From Diaphorobacter sp. HDW4B (GTDB taxonomy: Bacteria > Pseudomonadota > Gammaproteobacteria > Burkholderiales > Burkholderiaceae_C): 64,000 nucleotides of DNA. A program made the position numbers and the translations under genes. Positions within the stretch are counted from its first letter, which is position 1; each line of letters begins with the position of its first letter. The notes under the pieces were generated by a model. The model made no database searches. It saw only the letters and a list, made by a program, of their open reading frames with translations, and was not told where the DNA came from. Below are positions 8,287 to 17,295 of this stretch, one piece after another. The stretch is taken from contig NZ_CP049905.1 in the NCBI RefSeq assembly GCF_011305535.1, positions 2,180,001-2,244,000 on the forward strand, read 5' to 3'.

Positions 8287-9225
8287 TTACACCTTGGTCA
8301 GCCAGTGAGCGTACTTGGGATTGCGGCCGTTGACGATGTCAAAGAACGCGGTCTGGATCTTCTCGGTGAGCGGGCCGCGGCTGCCGGAGCCGATTTCCAC
8401 GCGGTCGAGTTCGCGGATCGGGGTGATTTCCGCAGCGGTGCCGCTGAAGAAAGCCTCGTCGGCGATGTAGACCTCGTCACGCGTGATGCGCTTTTGGACC
8501 ACTTCGATGCCCAGATCCTTGCAGATCGCGAACACGGTGTTGCGGGTGATGCCGTTCAGGGCGCCAGCCGACAGGTCGGGCGTGTAGACCACGCCGCCCT
8601 TGATGATGAAGACGTTCTCGCCCGAGCCTTCGGACACGAAACCGGAGCTGTCCAGCAGCAGGGCTTCGTCGTAGCCGTCGTCGGTCGCTTCCATGTTGGC
8701 GAGGATCGAGTTCGTGTAGTTGCTCGACGCCTTGGCCTGCGTCATCGTGATGTTCACGTGGTGACGGGTGTAGCTCGACGTCTTCACGCGGATGCCGCGC
8801 TTCATGCCGTCTTCGCCGAGGTAGGCACCCCAGGCCCAGGCCGCCACGATCATGTGGATCTTGTTGCCCTTGGGCGAAACGCCCAGCTTCTCGGAGCCGA
8901 TCCAGGTCAGCGGACGCAGATAGCAGGACTCCAGCTTGTTCTCGCGCACCACGGCACGTTGGGCCTCGTTCACCTCATCCTTGCTGAATGGCAGTGCCAT
9001 ACGCAGGATTTTTGCGCTGTTGAACAGGCGATCGGTGTGATCCTGCAGACGGAAGATGGCCGTGCCCGAATCCGTCTTGTACGCACGCACGCCTTCAAAA
9101 GCGCCGCAACCATAGTGCAGCGAGTGCGTCAGCACGTGGATCTTGGCGTCGCGCCAGTCCAGCATCTGGCCGTCCATCCAGATCTTGCCGTCACGGTCGG
9201 CCATCGAGGGAACTACGGGGCTCAT
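8287..9225 (-). CDS. ilvE: Branched-chain amino acid aminotransferase
   Basis: This 312-residue fold-type IV PLP enzyme performs the last step of leucine, isoleucine and valine synthesis and the first step of their breakdown. Visible marks are the N-terminal DGKIWMDGQMLDWRDAKIHV, HSLHYGCGAFEGVRAYKT, the PLP-lysine region ITMTQAKASSNYTNSILANM, and EGSGENVFIIKGG. Length matches IlvE. The start has AAGGA six bases upstream. The stop lies six bases before the zinc-finger gene, and the two are probably one transcript. Confidence 0.95.
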   Translation of the reverse strand: MSPVVPSMADRDGKIWMDGQMLDWRDAKIHVLTHSLHYGCGAFEGVRAYKTDSGTAIFRLQDHTDRLFNSAKILRMALPFSKDEVNEAQRAVVRENKLESCYLRPLTWIGSEKLGVSPKGNKIHMIVAAWAWGAYLGEDGMKRGIRVKTSSYTRHHVNITMTQAKASSNYTNSILANMEATDDGYDEALLLDSSGFVSEGSGENVFIIKGGVVYTPDLSAGALNGITRNTVFAICKDLGIEVVQKRITRDEVYIADEAFFSGTAAEITPIRELDRVEIGSGSRGPLTEKIQTAFFDIVNGRNPKYAHWLTKV

Positions 9226-9268
9226 GGGAATCCTTTTTCAATTGCTGTAAGTCGCAAAACCAGCGATT

Positions 9269-9715
9269 TTACGATTGAGTGGACGAAATGGCCGCAGATT
9301 CCTGTTTTGGTGCGTCTTCTTCGGTGACTTGGGGTCGCGTCAATTCCCACTTGACCACTCGACCATTGACGAATTCCACCACCACGAACGACTTGCCACC
9401 GTCCGTCCAGCGAAAGCGTTCGGGGTCCTGACCCTCGGGCGTGAGCAGCTCGCCGAGCGAGCGTGTCATCGCCACCACATGCAGCAGATTCACGCCCGGA
9501 CGCAGCTTGGCATTGAGCATGACCGCACTGGCAACATAGCCAATCGGGCTCTTGTTGGCCTTCTGCATCACGTTCATCAGGCGCGTGTAATGCAACAGCC
9601 CCCACATCACCAGACCACCCAGAACCGTGATCGGCCCCTGCCAGCCCCAGGCGTTGTACGAAGCGATGAACAGGCAGGCGATACCGATCGGGATGAGATA
9701 TTTGCGGAAATTCAT
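9269..9715 (-). CDS. Small membrane protein of unknown function
   Basis: This is a 148-residue protein with two N-terminal hydrophobic stretches (YLIPIGIACLFIASYNAWGW and GPITVLGGLVMWGLLHYTRL) and a soluble C-terminal part ending in an acidic, low-complexity tail. ATG 9715 is preferred because AGGA lies eleven bases upstream; ATG 9724 is an alternative. It precedes ilvE by 43 bp in the same direction. I recognise it as a conserved Comamonadaceae-type protein but can assign no activity. Confidence 0.75.
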   Translation of the reverse strand: MNFRKYLIPIGIACLFIASYNAWGWQGPITVLGGLVMWGLLHYTRLMNVMQKANKSPIGYVASAVMLNAKLRPGVNLLHVVAMTRSLGELLTPEGQDPERFRWTDGGKSFVVVEFVNGRVVKWELTRPQVTEEDAPKQESAAISSTQS

Positions 9716-9812
9716 GGGGCGCATTGTCCTATGGGGGCTAATTCCTAGAATTGTGGATGCTGCGTAGTGCAGCTGCCCAGACAACAGCCTCACGCACCGT
9801 GTTCGAAATCGA

Positions 9813-10604
9813 TCAGGAATAACCACGTACTGCCCTCGGATCCAACTCCGAATACGGCACAAGCTTGTAATGGCGCTCCTCAACGACTCTGACCTCATCA
9901 TCTTGCAATATCAATTCAAATAGCGCGACGATCCCCTCCTCCATGAATTGCGCTGAAATAGCACGACATCGCATTCCAGGGAATCTCTGTTCAACAAAAC
10001 GAATATCTTGCGTGGTCTGCACCACGCCAATCTGATCGCTTCCACCTTTTGCCTGCACTGGGATCACATAGTGACAGCCATATTTATCCAAACCTATATA
10101 AAGTTCATCTATCTCAATTTGACCAATCCCACTTACTGTCGTTCTCAAATGATTCTGCAAACTGTATGTGGTTAAACCAAGAAACGTATCGATCAGTCGG
10201 TTGTACCTGACGATTGCAAGCAGTGCCTGCTCATCATCCAAGGCATAGGCTCGGATCAATTCAGGCGTCGCGTCAGGAATCGCAATCCAAGCAAGGTCGG
10301 GGCGCGGCAAGATACGCGTCTTTTTGACTAACCTCAGTCTGTAGCGTGCTCTTCCGGCCCCTTCAATTACCCATTCCCGGTCTTTGGGTTGTGTCGCCAG
10401 GATGCTTTCCGGAAAACTGATTCGATAACGCAGTGCGTACATCACATCACCGAGGTTCTTGGGCAACGTAATACCGAGTTCCAACGCGGTCGATTCCAAA
10501 TCAGCGCGTTCAAAATAAAACTCCTTCAGCCCTTTGCTCCAACGACTCTCGAAAATTCGCTCGATGAGGAGCTGATAGCGATTGAGCCCCGTCGATTTAC
10601 CCAT
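9813..10604 (-). CDS. Type II restriction endonuclease candidate
   Basis: This 263-residue protein follows the cytosine methyltransferase gene and overlaps it by eight bases. It contains IGQIEIDELYIGLDKYGCHY followed by VIPVQAKGG, which fits a PD-(D/E)xK nuclease core: an acidic cluster about 20 residues before a beta strand ending Q-x-K. Similar proteins are annotated as endonucleases beside Dcm-type enzymes. The recognition site cannot be inferred. Base composition is clearly low for the window; bases 10081-10140 hold only 19 G or C out of 60. That suggests horizontal acquisition. The motif assignment is by eye. Confidence 0.7.
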   Translation of the reverse strand: MGKSTGLNRYQLLIERIFESRWSKGLKEFYFERADLESTALELGITLPKNLGDVMYALRYRISFPESILATQPKDREWVIEGAGRARYRLRLVKKTRILPRPDLAWIAIPDATPELIRAYALDDEQALLAIVRYNRLIDTFLGLTTYSLQNHLRTTVSGIGQIEIDELYIGLDKYGCHYVIPVQAKGGSDQIGVVQTTQDIRFVEQRFPGMRCRAISAQFMEEGIVALFELILQDDEVRVVEERHYKLVPYSELDPRAVRGYS

Positions 10605-11934
10605 ACAGCCCTCCTGAACGATGGCGCAACTCTTCTATTTCATGTTGCTTGCGCTTTTTAATCCCACTTTTTTTGTCTCGTTTGCCATTGGGGCGAGGTA
10701 CGCCAAAACGGTTGGCTGCAGCAGACATCTCCATGTACAGCAGCTTCGTATCGCCTAGAGAAATCATCACTTGCGGTGTTGTCGGAACAACACCCAAAGC
10801 AGCTAAAACCGCTTGTCCAATGGCCCTAGCCATCGGAGCAGGTACCGCATTGCCGATCTGACGTGCACCATGCCACTTGGTCGCGTGCAAGCGAAACCAA
10901 TCGGGGAAACCGTGTAACCGCGCCATTTCCCGAACGGTTATACAACGATCGTATTTGTAGTGAATTGGTCTTGGGCTGGTAAATGCACCACGAGCGCTAT
11001 CGGTTCCTGCCCGCAACGTATTTGAGAGACCATTCGGAGGCAATTTGAAAAAGCGACTGATTGGTTCCACCAAACCTGGCATCGTTTCACGAAAACGCTG
11101 ACGCGAAATGGCCGAGTGTTCTGTCCGTGCACTCGAGGTCAAAAAATCCGGCATCCACTTCCGGATGTAGCCATAGTGCCAAGATGCCACGCCAAGACAT
11201 CGCATTTCGGCAGCATACGTCGATGGCTCCTTGAACGCCTGCGTCTTGACAATATCCGATCCGATCAAAGAATCGAAACGCTCCGCATTTGGTAAATCCC
11301 CGATAGCCTCTTTAACCGTGGGCCCCAACGCAAGTCCCAGCAAAGCTTGCTTGGCGTCAGCTGGCTGAGTCGTTGGTATCGGGTACTCCGGAAGAGGATT
11401 ACCCTTTTTTGCCCCCAGCAGAATCAGGCGTTGACGCTTCTGAGGCGTTCCAAAATTCGAGGCATCCAAAACTTGCCACGGCTGACGGACGTCGTACCCC
11501 ACCTTGTCGAAAGCTTGCACCAACTCGTCCAAGAACGCCCTATGCTTTCCAACCGTCAAACCCTTCACATTTTCAAAAACAAAAGTTCGTGCATCGAGCT
11601 CCGCAACAAGACGAACGAACTCCAGAACAAGACTGTTACGCGGGTCATCCATAGCCCGCTTTCCCATCATCGAAAAACCCTGACAGGGAGGACCGCCGAA
11701 AACACAATCGATCGGCCGATTGCCCAACCCTGCCGCCAATCGGATTTCTGCCGCAGAAAGGCCAACGACCGACCTCGGGATTACGGCACATTGAGGGAAG
11801 TTGAACTCATGAACTGCGCAATGAATTGGGTCAACCTCAACTGCGGCCGCGACATCAAACCCCGCCTGCTCAAAGCCCAAAGAGAGTCCGCCTGCGCCAG
11901 CAAAAAGATCTATTCCAACAGGTCTTAAACTCAT
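10597..11934 (-). CDS. DNA (cytosine-5) methyltransferase of a type II R-M system
   Basis: This is a C5-MTase of about 445 residues with motifs in canonical order: motif I DLFAGAGGLSLGF, motif IV GGPPCQGFS with the catalytic Cys, motif VI FENVKG, motif VIII QKRQRLILLG, motif IX MARLHGFPDWF and motif X QIGNAVPAPMARAIGQ. A Lys/Arg-rich tail follows. ATG 11934 has AAGGA nine bases upstream; the frame also reads from a GTG at 11964. It would methylate host DNA to protect it from the enzyme encoded just downstream. AT-rich composition marks it as foreign next to radA and ilvE. Confidence 0.92.
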   Translation of the reverse strand: MSLRPVGIDLFAGAGGLSLGFEQAGFDVAAAVEVDPIHCAVHEFNFPQCAVIPRSVVGLSAAEIRLAAGLGNRPIDCVFGGPPCQGFSMMGKRAMDDPRNSLVLEFVRLVAELDARTFVFENVKGLTVGKHRAFLDELVQAFDKVGYDVRQPWQVLDASNFGTPQKRQRLILLGAKKGNPLPEYPIPTTQPADAKQALLGLALGPTVKEAIGDLPNAERFDSLIGSDIVKTQAFKEPSTYAAEMRCLGVASWHYGYIRKWMPDFLTSSARTEHSAISRQRFRETMPGLVEPISRFFKLPPNGLSNTLRAGTDSARGAFTSPRPIHYKYDRCITVREMARLHGFPDWFRLHATKWHGARQIGNAVPAPMARAIGQAVLAALGVVPTTPQVMISLGDTKLLYMEMSAAANRFGVPRPNGKRDKKSGIKKRKQHEIEELRHRSGGLYG

Positions 11935-12013
11935 TCTCACTTGTCCTTCACAATCACTACACACCTATTCATCCCAACTCATGGGACCCGATAAGCCCAA
12001 TTAGCACCCGGTG

Positions 12014-12035
12014 TTGGCACACTCAATTGTGCCAA
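12014..12035. promoter_or_regulatory. Inverted repeat between radA and the methyltransferase gene
   Basis: TTGGCACA and TGTGCCAA are separated by CTCAAT. The repeat lies 80 bp upstream of the methyltransferase start and 78 bp past the radA stop. No T-run follows on the minus strand, so an operator for the R-M operon is as plausible as a radA terminator. Confidence 0.4.
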
Positions 12036-12112
12036 AGGCGACCTAATCACTCACGATAACTTGGTCAAGTCGACCAGGTGCATTTCCGCCGCACGTCCTG
12101 AAAGCAGTGCCA

Positions 12113-13501
12113 TCACCCCAACCCACGCACGATATTCATCGCCTCATCCACCCGCTCCACCGCGTGGATTTCCAAGCCTTCGATGGGCTTTTTGGGCGCG
12201 TTGGCCTTGGGCACGATCGCGACGGTGAAGCCCAACTTTGCAGCTTCTTTCAGGCGCTCCTGACCGCGCGGCGCGGGGCGCACTTCACCGGCCAAACCCA
12301 CTTCGCCGAAGGCGATGAAGCCCTTGGGCAAGGCTTTGCCGCGCAGGCTGCTGGTGATCGACAGCATCACCGCCAAATCGGCTGCGGGCTCGCTGATGCG
12401 CACGCCGCCCACGGCGTTGACGAACACGTCCTGATCGGCGCAGGCCACGCCTGCGTGGCGGTGGAGCACGGCCAGCAGCATGGCGAGGCGGTCTCGGTCG
12501 AGGCCCACCGACAGACGACGTGGCGCGGGGCCTGAGGAATCGACCAGCGCCTGGATTTCGACCAGCAAAGGCCGCGTGCCTTCAAGCGTGACGAGCACGC
12601 AGCTGCCGGGCACGGGTTCGCTGTGTTGCGACAGAAAGATCGCGCTCGGGTTGGTCACGCCCTTGAGGCCTTTTTCGGTCATCGCGAACACGCCGATTTC
12701 GTTGACCGCGCCGAAGCGGTTCTTGATCGCGCGAACGAGGCGGAAGCTCGAATGCGTGTCGCCTTCGAAGTACAGCACGGTGTCCACCATGTGTTCGAGC
12801 ACGCGCGGGCCGGCGAGCGCGCCTTCCTTGGTCACGTGGCCGACGAGGATCACCGCGATGCCGGTGGACTTGGCCGCGCGCGTGAGGTGTGCCGCGCATT
12901 CGCGCACCTGTGCGACGGAGCCGGGGGCGCTGGTGAGCTGGTCGGAATACACGGTCTGGATCGAGTCGATCACCACCACGGCGGGCTGCGTGGCCTCCAT
13001 GGTCGCGAGGATTTTTTCGAGCTGGATTTCGGCCAGCACATTCACCTGGCTGTGGTCGAGTCCGAGGCGACGCGAACGCAGCGCCACCTGCGCGCCGCTT
13101 TCCTCGCCGGTCACATAAAGCGTGGGCATGCCGGTGCGGTGCAGCGCGTCCATGGCTTGAAGCAGCAGCGTGGATTTGCCGATGCCGGGGTCGCCACCGA
13201 TCAGCACGACGCCGCCTTCGACGATGCCGCCGCCGAGCACGCGGTCGAGTTCTTCGATGCCGCTGGGCGAACGCGCGACGTCCTGCGCTTCAATCGCGGC
13301 GAGCGGCGTGACGACCTGCGCCTGCGCAAGGCCCGCGTAGTTGGACGTGCTCATGCGGTTCTTGCTCGCGCCGCTGTTGCCGCCCTCGACCACCGATTCC
13401 ACCAGCGTGTTCCATGCGCCGCAGGACGGGCATTTGCCCAGCCAGCGCGGGCTGGTGCCGCCGCATTCGGAACAGATGAAGATTGCCTTGTCTTTGGCCA
13501 T
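12113..13501 (-). CDS. radA: DNA repair protein RadA
   Basis: This is a 462-residue RecA-like ATPase that processes recombination intermediates. It has an N-terminal four-cysteine zinc finger (FICSECGGTSPRWLGKCPSCGAW), Walker A GGDPGIGKSTL near residue 95, Walker B VVVIDSIQTVY, the RadA-specific KNRFGAVNEIGVF motif, and a C-terminal Lon-protease-like domain (PAADLAVMLSITSSLRGKAL). Length and domain order are normal. It stands alone between the R-M cassette and the GntR gene. Confidence 0.96.
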   Translation of the reverse strand: MAKDKAIFICSECGGTSPRWLGKCPSCGAWNTLVESVVEGGNSGASKNRMSTSNYAGLAQAQVVTPLAAIEAQDVARSPSGIEELDRVLGGGIVEGGVVLIGGDPGIGKSTLLLQAMDALHRTGMPTLYVTGEESGAQVALRSRRLGLDHSQVNVLAEIQLEKILATMEATQPAVVVIDSIQTVYSDQLTSAPGSVAQVRECAAHLTRAAKSTGIAVILVGHVTKEGALAGPRVLEHMVDTVLYFEGDTHSSFRLVRAIKNRFGAVNEIGVFAMTEKGLKGVTNPSAIFLSQHSEPVPGSCVLVTLEGTRPLLVEIQALVDSSGPAPRRLSVGLDRDRLAMLLAVLHRHAGVACADQDVFVNAVGGVRISEPAADLAVMLSITSSLRGKALPKGFIAFGEVGLAGEVRPAPRGQERLKEAAKLGFTVAIVPKANAPKKPIEGLEIHAVERVDEAMNIVRGLG

Positions 13502-13575
13502 GGGTGGTGCGCGAGAAGTGGATGTTGAATACTGGAGAAATATACAGCAGCGCGCAATTTCTCCGCTCGCTCAGG

Positions 13576-14322
13576 CTACTTGGCCGTTGCCACTTCCTCG
13601 CCCAAGAAGATGCGCGCCAGCCCTTGCGTGACGGCTTCGACGATCTGTTCGCGGCGCAGGGCGATGTGCTCATCCATGAGCTTCGCGGCGGTTTGCCGGT
13701 CGCGCTTTTCGATGGCGTCGGCAATCGCGCCGTGCTCCTTCTGCGTGGAATCGCGGCCGACTTTTTCCATGTCGATCCAGCGGATGAAGCGCACGCGTTC
13801 GTTCAGATTGCCGAGCATGCGCGCGAGCTCGCTGTTGCCGGACATGGCGGCGATGCGGTTGTGGAAAGCCTCGTCGAGTTCCACCAGTTCGCGCACGGCG
13901 GTGCCCGGTGCGGCCTTGCGGCTCTTGTCGAGAAAGGCCTGCATCTCGGCGATCTGCTCCGCGTTCGCACGCTCGACCGCATAGCGCAGGCATTCGCGCT
14001 CCACCGCCATGCGGGCTTCGTACAGATCGAGAACATCCTGCACCTGCAGCGGCCTGCGCATGTAGCCGCGCGTGCAGGGTTCGAGAAAACCTTCGGTGAC
14101 CAGACGCGCCAAGGCCTCGCGCACGGGGGTGCGGCTCACGCCCAGACGCTCGGCCAGTTCGATCTCGCTCAGGCGTTCGCCCGGCTTGAGCTGGTAGCTG
14201 ATCGCCATGTCGCGCAGCGTCTGGAACACATCGCTGCCGCGCTCGCGCCGCACATGGGAAATGGCTTTGGCGCGCGGCTTCTTTACCAACTTGTTTGCTT
14301 GGGTTGTTTTCAACGTCGACAT
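13576..14322 (-). CDS. GntR family regulator, FCD subgroup
   Basis: This 248-residue regulator has a basic N-terminal extension (about 35 residues, Lys/Arg-rich), a winged helix (LSEIELAERLGVSRTPVREA) and an all-helical FCD ligand domain with the metal-binding type residues of that group (ELDEAFHNRI). FCD regulators usually repress catabolic operons and respond to organic acids. It is divergent from the ThDP-enzyme gene at 14387 with a palindrome in between, so it probably controls that operon and itself. The ligand is unknown. Confidence 0.9.
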   Translation of the reverse strand: MSTLKTTQANKLVKKPRAKAISHVRRERGSDVFQTLRDMAISYQLKPGERLSEIELAERLGVSRTPVREALARLVTEGFLEPCTRGYMRRPLQVQDVLDLYEARMAVERECLRYAVERANAEQIAEMQAFLDKSRKAAPGTAVRELVELDEAFHNRIAAMSGNSELARMLGNLNERVRFIRWIDMEKVGRDSTQKEHGAIADAIEKRDRQTAAKLMDEHIALRREQIVEAVTQGLARIFLGEEVATAK

Positions 14323-14326
14323 GTTT

Positions 14327-14340
14327 TAAGTATACTGAAA
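14327..14340. promoter_or_regulatory. GntR operator candidate
   Basis: TTAAGTATACTGAA surrounds a perfect AGTATACT palindrome (14329-14336), close to the TnGTATACnA-type sites bound by FCD GntR proteins. It lies five bases from the gntR start codon and about 50 bp upstream of the divergent ThDP-enzyme gene, a position suited to control both. Confidence 0.45.
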
Positions 14341-14386
14341 TGGATTCTTAACCAGATACTACCCAGATTACCCAAGGAGATCGGCA

Positions 14387-16090
14387 ATGAGCACAACGCC
14401 CATGAATGGTGCAGATGCGATGGTACGGATGTTGCAACACAACGGTGTGAAGCATATTTTCGGACTTTGTGGCGACACCAGCCTGCCCTTCTATGACTCG
14501 ATGGCGCGGCTGGACCATGGCATCGACCACATCCTCACGCGTGACGAGCGCAGCGCGGGCTACATGGCCGACGGCTACGCCCGCGTGACCGGCAAGGTGG
14601 GCGTATGCGAAGGCCCGAGCGGCGGCGGCGCGACTTATCTGCTGCCGGGGCTGGTCGAGGCCAACGAGTCGTCGATCGCGGTGCTGGGCATCACCACCGA
14701 TGTGTCGGTGGGCGCGCGCGGCAAGTTTCCACTGACCGAGCTGGATCAGCAGGCCATGTACAAGCCGCTGACCAAGTGGAACACCACCATCGACCGCGTG
14801 GACCAGATTCCGCACGCCATGCGCAGCGCCTTCCGCGCAATGACCACGGGCCGTCCCGGCGCGGCGCACATCTGCCTGCCGTATGACCTGCAAAAGCACG
14901 AGTTGCCGAACCCGCAGGACGTGTGGGCGCAACCCGGCCACGACCATTTCCCCGCCACGCGCAGCGCGCCCGATCCGGCCACGATTGACGATGCAGCCGC
15001 GCGTCTGGTGGCAGCCAAGGCACCGGTGCTGATCTGCGGCGGCGGCGTGGTGATCTCGGGCGCGAGCAAGGCGCTTGAGGCACTCGCCACGCGCCTGAAT
15101 GCACCTGTTTGCCTGACGGTGAGCGGTCAGGGCAGCCTGGCCGACACGCATCCGCTGAATGCGGGCGTGGTCGGCACCAACGGCGGCGTGCCCGCCACGC
15201 GTGCGGTGGTGGCGCAGGCCGATCTGGTGCTGTTCATCGGTTGCCGCGCAGGCTCGACCACGACCGAGCACGGCCAGATGCCGGGCCGTGGCGTGACCAT
15301 CCTGCACATCGATGTGGATGCGATGACCATCGGCACCAACTACCGCACTGATGTGGGAATGGTGGGCGATGCACGTCTGGCGCTCGAAGCACTCGATGCC
15401 GCCGTGCAGAAGATCATCGCCAAGCGCCCCGCCGAAGTGTCGGATGGCCGCGCGCTGGCCGCGCGTGCGCGTCTGGAAAAGCTGGAATTCTTCAACCCGC
15501 TTGCGCAATCGAGCGAGATGCCGATCCGCCCCGAGCGCGTGCTCGCCACGCTCAACAAGCTGCTGCCCAAGCGCGCGATTGCGGTGGCCGATCCGGGCAC
15601 GCCCTGCCCGTATTTCTCGGCGTATTTCGACGCGCCACAGGAAGGCCGCCACTTCATCACCAACCGCGCGCACGGTGCGCTCGGCTATTCGATGTCGGCT
15701 GCCTTCGGCGCACAGGTCGGCGTGCCCGATTGCATGGTGATCTCCGCCATGGGCGACGGCAGCTTCGGCTTCACCTGCGGCGAGCTGGAAACCATCGTGC
15801 GCCGCAACGTGCCGCTCAAGATGATCGTGTTCTCGAACTCGGTCTACGGCTGGATCAAGGCAAGCCAGAAGACGGGTTACGGCGAGCGTTATTTCTCGGT
15901 CGATTTCAACCGCACCAACCACGCCCGCGTGGCCGAAGCCTTCGGCGTGAAGGCCTGGACCGTGCAGGACCCGAGCGATCTGGAAAGCTCGCTCAAGGCC
16001 GCGCTAGCGCATGACGGTCCGGCGTTGATCGACATCTTCTCGCAGCCCTTGCAAGACACGGCCGTTCCTGTCAGCCAATGGATGGGGTAA
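14387..16090 (+). CDS. Thiamine diphosphate-dependent enzyme, acetolactate synthase-like
   Basis: This 567-residue protein has the three-domain architecture of the ThDP decarboxylase/carboligase family. The N-terminal Pyr domain holds the activating glutamate near residue 53 (RDERSAGYMADGYAR); the central domain follows; the PP domain has GDGSFGFTCGE near residue 456 and VFSNSVYGW, where the second half of the usual GDG-N-N metal motif reads N-S. It lacks the marks of a true IlvB (no partner IlvN nearby). AAGGAG lies seven bases before ATG 14387. Its neighbours (Bug binding protein, VOC protein, FCD GntR) point to breakdown of an organic acid. The substrate is unknown. Confidence 0.82.
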   Translation: MSTTPMNGADAMVRMLQHNGVKHIFGLCGDTSLPFYDSMARLDHGIDHILTRDERSAGYMADGYARVTGKVGVCEGPSGGGATYLLPGLVEANESSIAVLGITTDVSVGARGKFPLTELDQQAMYKPLTKWNTTIDRVDQIPHAMRSAFRAMTTGRPGAAHICLPYDLQKHELPNPQDVWAQPGHDHFPATRSAPDPATIDDAAARLVAAKAPVLICGGGVVISGASKALEALATRLNAPVCLTVSGQGSLADTHPLNAGVVGTNGGVPATRAVVAQADLVLFIGCRAGSTTTEHGQMPGRGVTILHIDVDAMTIGTNYRTDVGMVGDARLALEALDAAVQKIIAKRPAEVSDGRALAARARLEKLEFFNPLAQSSEMPIRPERVLATLNKLLPKRAIAVADPGTPCPYFSAYFDAPQEGRHFITNRAHGALGYSMSAAFGAQVGVPDCMVISAMGDGSFGFTCGELETIVRRNVPLKMIVFSNSVYGWIKASQKTGYGERYFSVDFNRTNHARVAEAFGVKAWTVQDPSDLESSLKAALAHDGPALIDIFSQPLQDTAVPVSQWMG

Positions 16091-16097
16091 TTTGATC

Positions 16098-16206
16098 ACC
16101 CCCCTGAGTCGCTGCGCGCCTTCCCCCCTCTCTGCAGCTGCGCGAAGCGCAGCGGAGGGGGGACACCACCATCGCTGCGGGGCGGCCCTTGCTCGGTGGT
16201 CACTCG
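16098..16206 (+). repeat. Intergenic repeat R2, copy 1
   Basis: This copy begins CCCCCTGAG eight bases after the stop of the ThDP-enzyme gene and runs through a C-rich/G-rich stem (CCTTCCCCC paired with GGAGGGGGG), ACACCACCATCGC, and CTTGCTCGGTGGT. Copies at 27824-27937 (reverse) and 34869-34993 share the same order of blocks. The remaining 80 bp to the next gene hold only its ribosome site. Confidence 0.8.
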
Positions 16207-16289
16207 CGACGGCCGCGCGTGATTTGAGGCCCACACCGATAGTTTTCCCTGTTCAAATTGAAGATCGACATATTTCTGAGGAGCACTGA

Positions 16290-17282
16290 ATGATGATGAG
16301 AGGCACTGTTCTCACCCGCCGCCAGGCCGTCGCTTTGGGCGCGGCTGCCGCTGCGTCCGGCCTGAGTGGACTGGCGCAAGCGGAAGAAACGCCGATGCGC
16401 CTGCAGGTCACGTTTCCGCCGGGGGGCAGCACCGACATCGCCTCGCGCATCATTCAGCCGCGCCTGTCGGAGCTGGCGGGGCGTCCGGTGATCGTCGAAA
16501 ACCGTCCCGGTGCCGCCAGCCAGATCGCGACGCAGTATGTGGCCAAGTCCGCACCGGACGGCAACACGCTGCTGGTGAGTTTCGACACGCATGCGATCAA
16601 CCCGATCGCCAAGCCCAAGCTGCCCTACGACACGTTCAAGGACTTCACGGGCGTGACGCTGGCCGTGCGTTTTCCGCTGGTCATCGGTGCGAATGCGCAG
16701 GCGGTGCAGGGCGCCAAGGATCTGCGCGATTTTCTGAAGGAAGCCAAGGCCAATCCCGGCAAGTTCAGCTACGCCTCTACCGGCGTGGGCTCGATGAACC
16801 ATCTCGTGATGGAAGACATCAAGCGGCGCTCGGGCACCTTCGTGCTGCACGTGCCGTTCGGCGGCGGCGGCCCGGCCGTGCAGGCGGTGCTGGGCAACGT
16901 GACTACGCTGACGCTGCTGAGCTACGCGGCGCTGCGCGGCCAGATCAGTGCAGGCAAGATCAAGCCGCTCGCGGTGACCGGCGCCAAGCGCCTGCCCGAG
17001 CTGCCCGATGTGCCGACCGTGGCCGAATGCGGCTTTCCGGGCTTCGAGGCCTATTCGTGGATCGGCATCTTCGCGCCCTCGGCCACGCCTGCAGCCACCG
17101 TGCAGCGCCTGACCAAGGAATTCCAGGGCGCGCTGCAAACGCCCGATGTGCACAGCAAGCTCACCGCTGCGGGCTTTGAAGTGATCGGCAGCGACGGGCC
17201 GGGTCTGGACAAGCACACGCATCAGGAATACGAACGCTGGCGCAAGTTCGTGCAGGAGACCAAACTCAAGCTCGAAGAGTGA
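16290..17282 (+). CDS. Tripartite tricarboxylate transporter binding protein (Bug family)
   Basis: This is a 330-residue periplasmic solute-binding protein of the TctC/Bug family. An N-terminal LTRRQAVALGAAAAASG resembles a twin-arginine signal peptide ending near AQA. The mature part shows VTFPPGGSTDIASRIIQPRL, PVIVENRPGAAS and SYASTGVGSMNHL, typical of the family. GAGGAG lies six bases before ATG 16290; ATGATGATG leaves the exact start slightly open. No TctAB membrane subunits are adjacent, which is normal for the greatly expanded Bug proteins of Burkholderiales. It probably captures the substrate of the neighbouring ThDP enzyme. Confidence 0.9.
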   Translation: MMMRGTVLTRRQAVALGAAAAASGLSGLAQAEETPMRLQVTFPPGGSTDIASRIIQPRLSELAGRPVIVENRPGAASQIATQYVAKSAPDGNTLLVSFDTHAINPIAKPKLPYDTFKDFTGVTLAVRFPLVIGANAQAVQGAKDLRDFLKEAKANPGKFSYASTGVGSMNHLVMEDIKRRSGTFVLHVPFGGGGPAVQAVLGNVTTLTLLSYAALRGQISAGKIKPLAVTGAKRLPELPDVPTVAECGFPGFEAYSWIGIFAPSATPAATVQRLTKEFQGALQTPDVHSKLTAAGFEVIGSDGPGLDKHTHQEYERWRKFVQETKLKLEE

Positions 17283-17295
17283 GAGACTCCGGTCG

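Noticed and set aside
14348-15922. A 524-codon minus-strand frame opposite the ThDP-enzyme gene
   Set aside because: Antisense to a complete, motif-bearing enzyme; no ribosome site or family resemblance.
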